Assembly: GCA_963556255.1 (NCBI GenBank)
Contig: OY744615.1
Coordinates: forward strand, 5,097,123 to 5,161,122
Direction: 5' to 3'
Length of the DNA stretch: 64,000 bases
Origin: Allolobophora icterica
Taxonomy: Eukaryota; Annelida; Clitellata; Crassiclitellata; Lumbricidae
Positions 34,126-43,875 of this stretch are shown here, piece by piece. The position numbers were made by a program, and so were the translations under genes. The notes under the pieces were generated by a model. The model was not told the DNA's origin. It saw nothing but the letters and a program-made list of their open reading frames with translations, and ran no database searches. How positions within the stretch are numbered: position 1 is the first letter of the stretch; the number at the start of each line of letters is the position of its first letter.

Positions 34126-34535
34126 AGCACGCTCAGTTGCTGGATCCCTCAATTTGCTGATGTCAAACCGGGAGCTAAGTGTTGAGTTTTTTTGCATCTA
34201 CTCAGCCTGATCTCCAGCCTGGCCACCACTGCTCTGTGATCCATGTCAAATTTCATGCCTCTATAGACTCTGCAGTTCTGGAGTAATCTCCATCGCGTGT
34301 TGACCAAGATGTGGTCCAGTTCTTTCCTGGTGTCTCCATCATTGGAATACCAGGATAGTTGGTGGATATCTTTTCTTTTGAACCACGAGCCTCCTATTCT
34401 GAGTCCGGTTCCAAAGCAAAAGTCAATGAGCCTCTCTGAGTTGTCGTTGGCTGTGCCGCTCCCGAAAGGCCCCATGATGTGTCCACAGCCATCTCTATTG
34501 GTACCCGAGACGGCGTTGAAGTCGCCAACACACAC
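34126..34535 (-). pseudogene. RTE-like LINE, endonuclease C-terminal half
   Basis: CVGDFNAVSGTNRDGCGHIM (GDFN catalytic block, about 34530), NSERLIDFCFGTGLRIGGSW, HQLSWYSNDGDTRKELDHIL (D-H pair near the C-terminus), FDMDHRAVVARLEIRL (SDHR-like block, first serine now M-D). A frameshift follows before the insertion. These are endonuclease/exonuclease/phosphatase landmarks. Confidence 0.8.
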
Positions 34536-36445
34536 TGTGGGAAACTAAAGGGGCTTTATCTAGCGCCTCGTGTTTGCTAGGCACGGGCTGGGATTGCTAG
34601 AAAAGTTACCGTAGATCCACAGATTTCGGAAGTAATGTCCCTCTCATTAGTTGGTATATGTGAGAGTGGCTGGGTGTTTCAAGCCTTAGATGTTACCAGC
34701 AAAGAGAGATAGAAAGTAGAGAGCTGGGGTGATAGATAGTATATCTATATCGGAAGAACCACGATCGTCGGTGTTTGTGACGTCATCCGATTGACTGAGG
34801 TAGGCCAAGGGCTAGGCTCGGCGATCTGTCTGATGGCTACTATGTGGTGATAGTAAGGGTGTCGTTTATGCCTGTGGATCTATCTTACCTACTTCACTAA
34901 TCTCTCCTCCCTCGGAGTTAATTAATGACAATCGTATTCATATATATCCTTTATTATAACAGAACAATAACTCCAGTACAGGCTACAATACCTATTACAA
35001 CAGGGCTATCTATTCGTACCTAACGCACATGATAACAGGGACACTATTCGTACCTGACGCACATTGTAACGGGGACTACATTTATACCTAACGCACCTAT
35101 AACGGGGTTATCCTTACTTAGAGCACAGACTCGTGATACAAGCATATACCTAGTAAACATGTCAATAGCATCAAAGGAGAAATACGAGGACTATACTAGC
35201 CAATATCAGGTCTTGCTCAATAGCAGACAATATCACTCATCTCAGTTCCAGTTCAGCTCCACATTAGTCTCTGGGGTCATCGTTCATCATTCTTGCGTAG
35301 GTGAGTAAGCGGTTGTATACGCCGAGGTCCTTAGTTCACAGGGCCTGTCGCATTGACGTGCTGCTCTCACTGTACACTTCGTCACAGCTTCTCGATAGGG
35401 CAAAATAGAATGTACTCACAAGTCTTCCATGAGAGACGGGGATCGTAGAGTTGCTTCTTCTTCCGGGGTGCAGGGTCGGGGTCCTTCTTGACGTCTATCT
35501 GGTCTCGGAGGCGCATACCATGTGTGCTTGCTCTCAGCCCGGCCAGATGGGTCGCGGTGAAGGTCTGTAGACGACATCAACGACGGGACTCGTTTCCCGT
35601 CGGCTGTCTAGTCTTCGCGTAGGACGATTTTAAGGCAGGCGCTGGCATGTACTTCAGTTGGCCTTCCCATCATGGCATTCTCATCGTGACGCTTGCTGAC
35701 GGAAGCAGCCGGAACCCATCGTCGGCTGTCCGGAGTCCTCGGACCGCAGCGGCGCTGTCCGCTGGTCCTCCTCGTCTGGAACGGTTACGGCATCATCACA
35801 TAGCTGGAAACCGTAGAAACTGAATTGGGTGTCTTTGTCTCGACATTTATACTAATTCTTCTCTTCATACTTGCGTTTCTGACGTATGGCGTGGGTCTCA
35901 TTGCGCATGCGCGGATGTCTGAGCATCCCGATGGAATCATGCGGTCCAGGGGCGTATCTCCTGATTGGCTGATGCTTCTTCTAGTCGCTCGAGTATTTTC
36001 TGTCTGTCATCCGTGTCTTGTACACGGAGGGGCGGCCTCAAGGTTCGGCCATCTGCCGTTCTCGCTGTACTTGGTGAGTGGCGGCTGCTGTGTAGGTGCT
36101 GACGTCTGGGGTGATATCAGCGGAGGCGGTACTTGGGTAGGTGCGTTGGTGACTTATCGTTCACCATCCGTCTATCGTCCACGGCTGCTGTAATTGGTTG
36201 GTGTTTCCAACACCCCCTGGTGGCGTGTTGTGGCCGACCGTTGCTCCTGAGACGGGTGGGGAGGCGCGGGATGGAGGTTCGGATTACAGGCTGCGGTTGC
36301 TTGGCGGATCTGCCTTCTGATTGGCTATTGGCTTTACTGCAGATTCTCCCCTTTGTGCAGTTGAAATTATACCTAACTTATTATTACCTCCATTACATTA
36401 CATTCCCTTCAATAAAAAAAGTGAGGTAGTTAGACGAATCTCACA
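34536..36445. mobile_element. 1.9-kb solo LTR
   Basis: Starts TGTGGGAAAC and ends TCTCACA: short inverted termini of an LTR. It is flanked by ACAC on both sides (34532-34535; 36446-36449). AATAAA occurs 34 bp before the right end. No gag, pol or internal region. It interrupts the endonuclease reading frame exactly before VCVGDFNA; with one ACAC removed the two halves join in frame. The family is unknown; the length is unusual for a solo LTR. Confidence 0.7.
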
Positions 36446-37420
36446 ACACCACTGCAGAACCCCCTTTCACAAGGTCACATAAAAGGCATTCTTAACAGCA
36501 TCCTCGGCTTCATTTGTAGGCGCGTAAACCGTTACAATGGTCAGATCCCAAATGTATAACCAAAGCTGGCCGTCAGGACCCTGTCGCTCAGAGGGCGCCA
36601 GGACTTCAGGGCGCCAGTCACCAGTTGATCCAGAGCGAGAGCCACTCCCGCCTGTCTTGGCTCACCCTCATTCGGTCCTGACCAGATGATAGTATAGCCG
36701 TCAACAACAGTCTCTTTCGCACCCGACCACCTAACCTCCTGCAAGCCCATGATGTTGATTTTGTTACATGCCAGCTCTTTGATCAGCAACTGCGCAGTTC
36801 CAGGACCCGTCAATGACCGGACATTCCACGTACCAACCCGGAGCGGTTGGCGAGGGGCAATTTGCCCAATTGGATCCTCTGCCGTAGCTCGCTTTACACA
36901 TCTGGCCGGCTGAGGAGCACCAGAATGCGCGCTCCTTGGTGACCCACGCGACGAGCGATGCGGTATGTAGTTCGGTATAGGACTAGTCATTGTGGAAAAC
37001 TCTTCGGCGTATAATTCCCTTGGTAACTTGCCAGGTAAACGCAAGGTAGCGGATGGCCGAGTCATTCAGAAATAAAGTGGGTCGACCAACGACGTACTGA
37101 CTCACCATGCCCTTGTCTGTCCTCAGGACCGTTGCCTCCTTGAAGGTCTTCCGCTCCCTTGGCCATTGGGGTCTTCACCCGTAACCCTGGGCAGGGACCT
37201 CGTTATACCTCGAGGGACTAGATCCCCGGCAGGATTTAGTTACCGACAAGCAGTATTCACCCCCGCGATGTGGACGCACCTGTCTGGAATTACCCAGGTA
37301 AGCACGAATACCTACCTGGGCTGGGTAAGTCTGGGTGACTCACCTATACGGTTAATATATTTATGTGAGAACTCTGGGTGCTAACAGACTGAATGGAGTG
37401 TGGACAGTTCGGTAGGTATT
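36446..37420 (-). pseudogene. RTE-like LINE, endonuclease N-terminal half and 5' UTR
   Basis: The minus frame 37065-36541 has APRQPLRVGTWNVRSLTGPG (GTWNVRSL, endonuclease start), NKINIMGLQEVRWSG (catalytic QE.RW), GYTIIWSGPNEGEPRQAGVA, and then, after a frameshift, VTVYAPTNEAEDAVKNAF before the solo LTR. About 350 bp upstream (37070-37420) is 5' UTR-like and repeat-specific. The family is the craniofacial-development-protein-2-like RTE type. Confidence 0.8.
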
Positions 37421-37548
37421 GAGACAGTTGGAATTACCTGCTTTTATAGTTAATTTTAAGTTTCATAGTTAATTAAACATATTTAACGTATTTTACAGAA
37501 TAAACAAAAATAAATTTATCCTTATGAAATGTATATAAAAATTCTCAC

Positions 37549-37666
37549 CCAAAGTTAACTGCTGGCAATGTTGAGCTAATCTTGTAGAAATCTGGAGAAT
37601 ATTCAACAGATTTGTAAGACTTGTCTCCAGGTGAAGCAGCTGGTATGCCATTTCGTCTATCAATTA
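37549..37666 (-). CDS. Host gene exon: VIDRRNG...VNFG
   Basis: Minus: acceptor tacaaag, 118-nt exon, donor GG|gtgaga. Entering with two bases (which complete the valine codon of 40744-40888) it reads IDRRNGIPAASPGDKSYKSV then EYSPDFYKISSTLPAVNFG, open throughout, and ends with two bases. The acceptor has a weak pyrimidine tract. The text looks like conserved cellular protein, not transposon sequence. I do not recognise the family. It is the most 3' convincing exon in the window. Confidence 0.55.
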
Positions 37667-38514
37667 CTTTGTACAAATAAAATAATTAACAGAATTAAAT
37701 AAACAAAAAAATAACCTCTCAACATTTATTTAACTTATACTGTATTGAAGGTATGCAAAGGTGTTTGTGAGAGAGGGACCCAAAATTCTGTTTCACATAT
37801 TTCCCATATTATTATGGTCTGGAATTTTACAATTTTCATATTTGTTTTATTGTTTTATGCTCATAAAGAGTCAACAATAGGCACATGTATCAATTTTAGC
37901 TTAAGATGTCTAATGGCAACATTTGATTTTTTATAGCTGTAGATAGAATTGGGCAAGATTGTAAGCTGAATTGTATGTACGTATGTAACTCTGCTGCAAA
38001 TTTGCATGTGCCAGTTCAAAGCCTAGATAAAGTGGGAGGGTTGGTTGATGATACGAAAATCTACATTTCATTTGATAGTGTAACTTGTAATTGTAATTGG
38101 TCAGAGAGCAAAACAAACCAGAGGCGCTCTCTGCGCTAGCCTATATGAAGTTAAATTCATTAAGTACTAGACATCAGTTAGCAAAACAATGCACAGTAAA
38201 CTAGAAGAGTTGAAAGTGGCAGGCTCACTGAAGCCAACCAACAGGTTTCCGTCAAAAGACGGCGTGGATGTCTCTGGACCAAGTTGCATTGATAAGGTGG
38301 AGAGACGAACAGTCCCCTCATTGGTAGAACATGTCACATGTCCAGATAACTAGTTGAGCCGCCACATGTACGTAGAAAAGACATTCATTGCATCTTGGTT
38401 GGTGATTGAAGCGCTACCACTGGCTAATGGTTGGGGTTATTTTAACGACCCACATGTCGTCCTCTGCCGAGATGAAAACTCCTGGCTAAAGGTATAGTAT
38501 TATATTGTATCTAG
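37667..38514. other. Intron-like spacer
   Basis: AT-rich 37667-38150; 38200-38510 is more GC-balanced but has no recognised motif or long frame. Confidence 0.35.
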
Positions 38515-38970
38515 AAATTTATAAAGTGCTTCTTGCAGAATAACTATTCAGACGCGCTCTCAGCACAGAAGCCCCGGGGAAACAGAAATGCCTTCAGGGA
38601 ACTTCACTGGCTCCCTATTGTTCCCTAAAGGCATTTCTGTTTCCGCTGAGGAAAAGCCAGTCATTAGTTTGGCCCTGAGCAGAGGCGGAAGATCATTCCA
38701 GATCGTGGGACCCACTACAGCAAACGCCCGGTGCTAGGCCAAGGCAGTTTTAGCTCTGGGAACAAAAAGATCAAGCCGATTTACACAGCGCAATGAGTGA
38801 GAACAAGATGCAGATAGCAGTTTTCGCAGATAGTTCGAGAGATATTTCGGGGCAGTAGGCTGCTGAGATTTTATAACGGATGCGTGCAGCAATAGAGAGC
38901 CAGTGAAGTACATCAAGCATGTAAGTAGAGATATGGCACTGGTTAAGTTAAATAATTTTAATTTCATGCA
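38515..38970 (-). pseudogene. CR1-like LINE 3' end with internal hairpin
   Basis: Minus: DVLHWLSIAARIHYKI-like text from 38925, a PKYLSNYLRKLLSASC block, SLRCVNRLDLFVPRAKTALA, a VVGPTIWNDLP-like zone, then gcgctctgaatag and cactttataaatttc with an ATACAATA tail. 38578-38602 and 38620-38644 are inverse 25-bp arms (one mismatch) that split the C-terminus. Confidence 0.6.
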
Positions 38971-39129
38971 TCTGAGGGTTTATCATGTTGTGAAGGAACT
39001 AGTAATTAATTAATTATTTATCAATTAATTGATAAATGAGTAGGGTCAACGCCATACACTCCCTATAGAAAGTCAAGTACATCTACATTTACATCATAAT
39101 CTGGAAAATGACTTATGAAATACTGGTAA

Positions 39130-39316
39130 ATAACGTTTTTCTCAAAGAGTTTGATGGAATTAGGATACAAGGGCCATAACACAGAAACCCTGTTAGTTTG
39201 CCTGCTTTCCGATATATATGAGGTCATCGACAGATCTCAGGTCACTCTCCTCATGTTGTTTGATGTCAGTGCTGCGTTTGATACTGTTGATAACAACATT
39301 CTCACAGGGTCTATCC
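39130..39316 (+). pseudogene. LINE G, RT start (before the hAT MITE)
   Basis: TETLLVCLLSDIYEVIDRSQ, VTLLMLFDVSAAFDTVDNNI (catalytic aspartate at about 39275). Interrupted by the 335-bp element, resumes at 39660. Confidence 0.75.
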
Positions 39317-39651
39317 CAGCGGTTCCCAAACTTCTCTGGGTCAGGACCCACTTGTGAATATCTTGGCAGTCTCGGTACCCACTGTGTAAAATTAAGCATT
39401 GTGTACTAAAATTTGCTTCGTAAACTGGCATTGAAATATGTGAATTTACATACAGCATTTAGAAATTTAAAGCATTAAAAAGAAACTTAGGTGAAAACAG
39501 TTTACAATTTATCGCAATCCAGCTAGTTATAGCCCAATCACAGCCAAATGTCATTGGTCCGAAAAAATAAATGTTTCCAAAGTTTGGTGACCCACTTGCC
39601 AGAGCTTCGCAACCCACTTTTTGGTCGCGACCCACAGTTTGGGAAACTCTG
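39317..39651. mobile_element. 335-bp hAT MITE with 8-bp target duplication
   Basis: Left end CAGCGGTTCCCAAACTT; right end inverted CAGAGTTTCCCAAACTG. GTCTATCC flanks both sides exactly (39309-39316; 39652-39659). An 8-bp duplication and CAGNGKTTCCCAAACT ends are typical of hAT elements. No transposase. It lies in the LINE G reverse transcriptase. Confidence 0.9.
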
Positions 39652-39659
39652 GTCTATCC

Positions 39660-40665
39660 ATTTCCCTTGGCCTCTCTGGCAATGTCCTGGACTGGCTTAC
39701 TTCCTTTCTGCAAGACCACTCCTTCATGGTGGCCCATAGGTCCACTAGGTCCCCTTGGGTCCCTGCTCCATTTGGGCTGCCCCAGAGTTCTGTTCTTGGT
39801 CCTTGTTGGCAGCTGGGGCAGTTCTAAGCCAGTCATATGCTGACGATCTGCAAGCCTATGTGCACTGTTCTGCTGTCTAGGCAGTTGCTGCAGGTGAAAC
39901 AATGATCCAGGTGATGGAGACCCTGTAGGCCTGGATGTCCGCAAACCGCCTGTGGCTCAACCCAGCTAAGACTCAGCTCAAATGGCTTGGCACACTCCAC
40001 AGCTCTCTAAAATAGATCTGTCCTCCCTCACTTTGAAATACCCGCACCTCACTTTCTTGCCCTAGGTCCGGGACTTGGGAGTCATCCTGGACAAGGAACT
40101 TACTTTCACGCGGCACATAAATCTTCTTGCCTGCAGCTGCTATTATCAGTTCTGGCAGCTCAAGGTGATTTTCTGCTCTCTGTCTCCCAGTACAGCCTCT
40201 ACGCTTGTTCATGCATTTGTTGTCTCTCGGCTGGAATACTGTAGTGTCATTTGTAATGAGGCTGCATTCCCAGGTTTGGCTGAGTCTCTGAGTACATGAA
40301 GGATTTTCTCCACTGGCTCTCTTACCCACAACACATTACTTATTCAATTTCTGCTTTCGTCCGACGGTGTATCAAGGGCCCCTACATACCTGCGGGAGCT
40401 ATGCACTCCTAGCGCTGCAGCTCTCTCTGCTCATCTGTGCAGGCTGAGCTTATTGTTTCCCGTGCTCAGACTGCTATTGGGCAGCGCTGTGCCTTCTCTG
40501 TGGCTGGCCCTGTGACTTGTAATGGGCTCCTATCACTCTCTGCCAAATACTGCTTGGTCTTTTTACCTCGTTTCTTACTACCCTCAAAACTGTCTTGTTC
40601 GGCTGGGGAGCACTCCTGAGTAGTCAACATTGAACGGGTGCTATATAAAACTCAATAATAATAAT
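39660..40665 (+). pseudogene. LINE G, RT palm to 3' end
   Basis: LSISLGLSGNVLDWLTSFLQ, FGLPQSSVLGP (PQGS with G to S), SYADDLQAYVHCS in another frame at about 39830-39868 (YADD intact), VRDLGVILDKELTFTRHINL (40065-40125), SRLEYCSVICNE, YLRELCTPSAAALSAHLC and a 3' UTR gggagcactcctgagtagtc ending in (AAT)n. Several frameshifts. Confidence 0.75.
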
Positions 40666-40743
40666 AATAAAATGAAAGACAAACAAAAGAATGTCAATTT
40701 AACTAGTATGATATAGATATATAAAAAAACACATACAAAATAC

Positions 40744-40888
40744 CTACAGAATTTTGAGCCTGAAAAGAAGTGTCTTTCTTCATGACAACGTTCAGTTGAC
40801 TTATGCACTCCACTGAATCTGCATCGTAGAGTTGCATCAGAACCTTCTGGATAAAGTATCCAGTATTGGTCACTTTGTTTTTTATGTC
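40744..40888 (-). CDS. Host gene exon: DIKNKVTN...QAQNSV
   Basis: Minus: acceptor atttttacag, 145-nt exon, donor GTAG|gtattt. In phase 0 it reads DIKNKVTNTGYFIQKVLMQL, YDADSVECISQLNVVMKKDT, SFQAQNSV and ends with one base. A second frame (HKKQSDQYWILYPEG...) is also open, but only this frame joins both the upstream exon (41070-41231, phase 0) and the downstream exon (37549-37666). The acceptor tract is good. Protein family unknown. Confidence 0.5.
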
Positions 40889-41069
40889 CTGTAAAAATAA
40901 TATAAAATATATATTACTGAGATTGATTCAATTTAAATAAACCTCTTCATAAGGTAATTGTAGTTTCAATTATCATTGTTTTCTCTTCTGCCTTGCTTCA
41001 GCAGACACTATAATGGCTTTAATCAGCAAACTTGTTTCCTTGTTCACCCTTAAACATTCCAGTCAATAC

Positions 41070-41231
41070 CTGAACCAAAGCAGTGCTGAGGTCAAAGACG
41101 TTTGGCAAGTGGTTACCATTTTTTAATCTACCACCGGCTTCTGTACAATGCCTACTCTTGAATCTTTCAGGTCTGGATTTGAATGCTATTTTTCTAAGAT
41201 CTGTCACAGCCAATCTACTAGTAAGTATGTC
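41070..41231 (-). CDS. Host gene exon: RLAVTDLRK...FDLSTALVQ
   Basis: Minus: donor CAG|gtattg at the 3' side; open frame LAVTDLRKIAFKSRPERFKS, RHCTEAGGRLKNGNHLPNVF, DLSTALVQ. The 5' boundary is less sure: an AG at 41232-41233 gives a 162-nt phase-0 exon starting DILTSR; another at 41222-41224 is possible and needs phase 2. Basic and soluble-looking; no domain recognised. Joins in phase to 40744-40888, 181 bp away. Confidence 0.5.
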
Positions 41232-41529
41232 CTACCTCTTAAATCTTAAGTGGATCTATCCAAAAGATCTGAAATGATCACCGGCCACGATGATTGCTAA
41301 TCCACTTCTGTATCATTTCAATCGATTATATTGTCTAAATGCAGAATTCGTTCAGTAATTTCTAACATGTTAGACTGTTAAAGTTTGTGTATCAGACCTA
41401 TTCTTCATGGACATGTCGACTTGGCTTATGTGAAGGTATTAGGAAGGATGTGCAGTCAAGTCTGGGATCTACAAACCATATACCCCACCTACAACCCGGC
41501 ACATGTCTTGGCACAGGAGGAGTGGTGAC

Positions 41530-42336
41530 GGGGTCTACCCGAATCGCCGAATCCCGAATCGCCGAAAGCCCTTAAACTGCAAAATCCGCCGAATCGCCGA
41601 AAGCAGTTTTCTACCAAGCGGGCGATTTGCAGAAAACCACTGCCGACTCGAATCGCCGAATCCCGAATCGCCGAAAGCCCTTAAACTGCAAAATCCGCCG
41701 AATCGCCGAAAGCGGTTTTCTGCCAAGCGTTCGATATGCCGAAAACTAGTTTGGACCCGAATCGCCGAATCCCGAATCGCCGAAAGTGACCAGCATTCGA
41801 TATCCCAAAAACTAGTGTGCAGAATCTGGGGGGCAGGAAATAAAGGTGTTGTTGAGTCCATGGACGAATCTAAGTTGTGAATGGATGCATAAATAAATTA
41901 ACGATGCGTTCCAGGGACGCTACAAAATACCGTGTAAATGACCCACTGTTTGCATTGCGTACACTGACCATATATATGCATATACATAGGTCAATATATA
42001 GTGTATATATATATACGCTAAAGGTTTACGGTGGGTGGGTGAAATTGTTGATATGCATGGTAAACAAATAGTTTCGGCGATTCGGCGGTAGGCCTAATAC
42101 CATTTCGGCGATACGGGATTCGGCGATTCGCTACGCACAACATTTTCGGCGATACGGGTTTTCTTCACAAAATAGTTTCGGCAATTCGGCGGTAAATCGA
42201 TTTCGGCGATTCGGGATTCGGCGATTCGCTACGAACAGCATTTTCGGCGATACGGGTTTTCTTCACAAGATAGTTTCGGCGATTCGGCGGTAATACCATT
42301 TCGGCGATTCGGGATTCGGCGATTCGCTACGCGCCC
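41530..42336. mobile_element. 807-bp fold-back DNA element, 8-bp target duplication
   Basis: GTGGTGAC flanks both sides exactly (41522-41529; 42337-42344). Termini share GGG; then 41540-41567 and 42299-42326 are exact inverse 28-mers made of the word CGAATCGCCGAA. Both arms (41530-41810; 42070-42336) are tandem arrays of this word with other spacers; the centre (41810-42065) is unique and noncoding. No transposase. Eight-base duplication plus GGG ends would suit a MULE, P or hAT-related source; I cannot decide. Confidence 0.85.
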
Positions 42337-42411
42337 GTGGTGACATGGGTCTTTGTAGTGACTCTGATCAATAGTGGTGCTTCAATCAAATGACGGGCAG
42401 GTGACAAATAC

Positions 42412-42458
42412 CTGTTCAAGGTGCAAGCAGTTGACAAAGGGATAGGGTACATGCATAT
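42412..42458 (-). CDS. Possible host gene exon: MHVPYPFVNCLHLEQ
   Basis: Minus: AG at 42459-42460, 47 nt, donor CAG|gtattt. With the base left over from 48307-48428 it gives D then MHVPYPFVNCLHLEQ and ends in phase 0, which fits the 41070-41231 exon. The acceptor lacks a pyrimidine tract; an alternative acceptor taacag upstream gives NISLVKDMHV. Weak alone, supported by phase. Confidence 0.3.
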
Positions 42459-42615
42459 CTTTCACCAATGATATGTTCTGTTACAATTACAATGACAATG
42501 AGGGATTGCTAAGCAGTAGCATCATCATGTGCCATGGATGCTATGACTCCATATTATCGACACAGCTTGGTCCAGAAGCTCTGCACAAGGAGAAGGATGG
42601 CTATCAGGCAGCCAT

Positions 42616-42902
42616 GGGTTGTTTGGCTCCACATGTGTGCATGGGTTATTGGGCTCCACATGTGTGCATGTGTTGTTGGGCTCCACATGTGTGCATGGGT
42701 TGTTGGGCTCCACATGTGTGCATGGGTTGTTTGGCTCCACATGTGTGCATGGGTTGTTGGGCTCCACATGTGTGCATGGGTTGTTGGGCTCCACATGTGT
42801 GCATGGGTTGTTGGGCTCCACATGTGTGCATGGGTTGTTTGGCTCCACATGTGTGCATGGGTTGTTTGGCTAAACATGTGTGCATGTGGAGCCCAACAAC
42901 CA
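42616..42902. repeat. 27-bp minisatellite, ten units
   Basis: Units of GGCTCCACATGTGTGCATGG plus a short spacer, ten in tandem with few changes. Since 27 is divisible by three, all frames on both strands stay open as nonapeptide repeats (e.g. WAPHVCMGC); I regard these as artefacts. The last unit is followed by an inverted piece, gtggagcccaacaacc (42887-42902). Confidence 0.95.
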
Positions 42903-43299
42903 GTGACGACACTTTACGATTTGTGGCCTTCATATGTTTAGAATAACTAAGTCGTGTTGTAATATTTTTTCTTGGTTGCAAAAATAAATGATTTCATTTG
43001 ATTTGATTTAAATCAACCAGCAGGCCAAACTGTACATGTAAAACAGGTGAATATAATGTGATTGTGCCCAAACCAGCGAATAGCCACAGCAAACAGACAC
43101 AAAATGCAAAATAAAAAGATAACTTATCCTTTATCATTGGAATGTAGATAAAATGAATCAGCTTAATAAAACTTGGTGTAAAATTTCAAATATAACTGGT
43201 TAAAAATAAAAATAAAATATTATCTAGATGCAGTGATATTTAAAATCAGGTAAACACATGGACTGTCTCACTGCCTCTTGACTTTCTGGCTACTGGCCT
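42903..43299. other. Spacer with a TTTGATTTGATTT tail
   Basis: A poly-(TTTGA)-type element tail at 42965-43015; the rest is AT-rich intron-like sequence. Confidence 0.4.
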
Positions 43300-43869
43300 G
43301 ATTGTGGCTTGATTTTCTGCATTATACAGTGGCAATATGTTCTGTTCTGTTCTCAGCCGTCATCGAAGCGAGGGTTGGCCGCATCATGCACAATCCTCTG
43401 CTTTGTTATCTGTTCCCAACCTTTCTTAACAGTTGCTCAACTGAGAGTTCAGTCCATGTCCTGATGTTATCCATCCAGTTCATTTTTGGTCTTCCCCGTG
43501 GAAAACGAGGGCCTGGCAATGTGCCCTGGATGATCTCCTTCTCCAAACATCTCTCTTCTTTCCTCATGATGTGTCCGTAGTATACCAGTTTCATTTTTTT
43601 TCACAGATTTGAGAAGATTTCTGTCTACACCAGCAGTTTCATGTACCCATTCATTGGTCTTTTTAGCAGTCCATGGTACTCGTAGGATAAGTCTCAGACA
43701 CTTCATCTCGAAAACATTTATTCTTGTCTCTTCAGTTTTCCTCAAAGTCCAGCTCTCACATCCATATGTAACAACTGGCCATACCAATGACCTCAAAAGC
43801 CGTAACTTTGTGGTCATTGAACATATACCATGATTTTGCCAAATCTTCTTGAGTCCAGTTGCAATGTTA
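43300..43869 (-). pseudogene. RTE-like LINE N, C-terminal part
   Basis: From 43869: GLKKIWQNHGICSMTTKLRL, LRSLVWPVVTYGCESWTLRK, RINVFEMKCLRLILRVPWTA, KKTNEWVHE, a SVKKNETGI stretch, then YYGHIMRKEERCLEKEIIQG, PRFPRGRPKMNWMDNI. YGCESWTL, GHIMR and RGRP are RTE/BovB C-terminal landmarks. Continues upstream at 45986. Confidence 0.8.
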
Positions 43870-43875
43870 TAACTG

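Noticed and set aside
35825..36429. Hydrophobic plus frames within the solo LTR (122 and 98 codons)
   Set aside because: No recognised domain and overlapping in different frames; GC-rich LTR sequence gives chance frames.
40744..40888. Alternative frame HKKQSDQYWILYPEG... for this exon
   Set aside because: It is open too and fits the phase of 48307-48428, but it cannot join 37549-37666 through the strongest acceptor nor 41070-41231; kept as second choice.
42473..42981. Cys/His nonapeptide repeat proteins on both strands
   Set aside because: Period 27 keeps all frames open; no start context, signal peptide or conserved flank.
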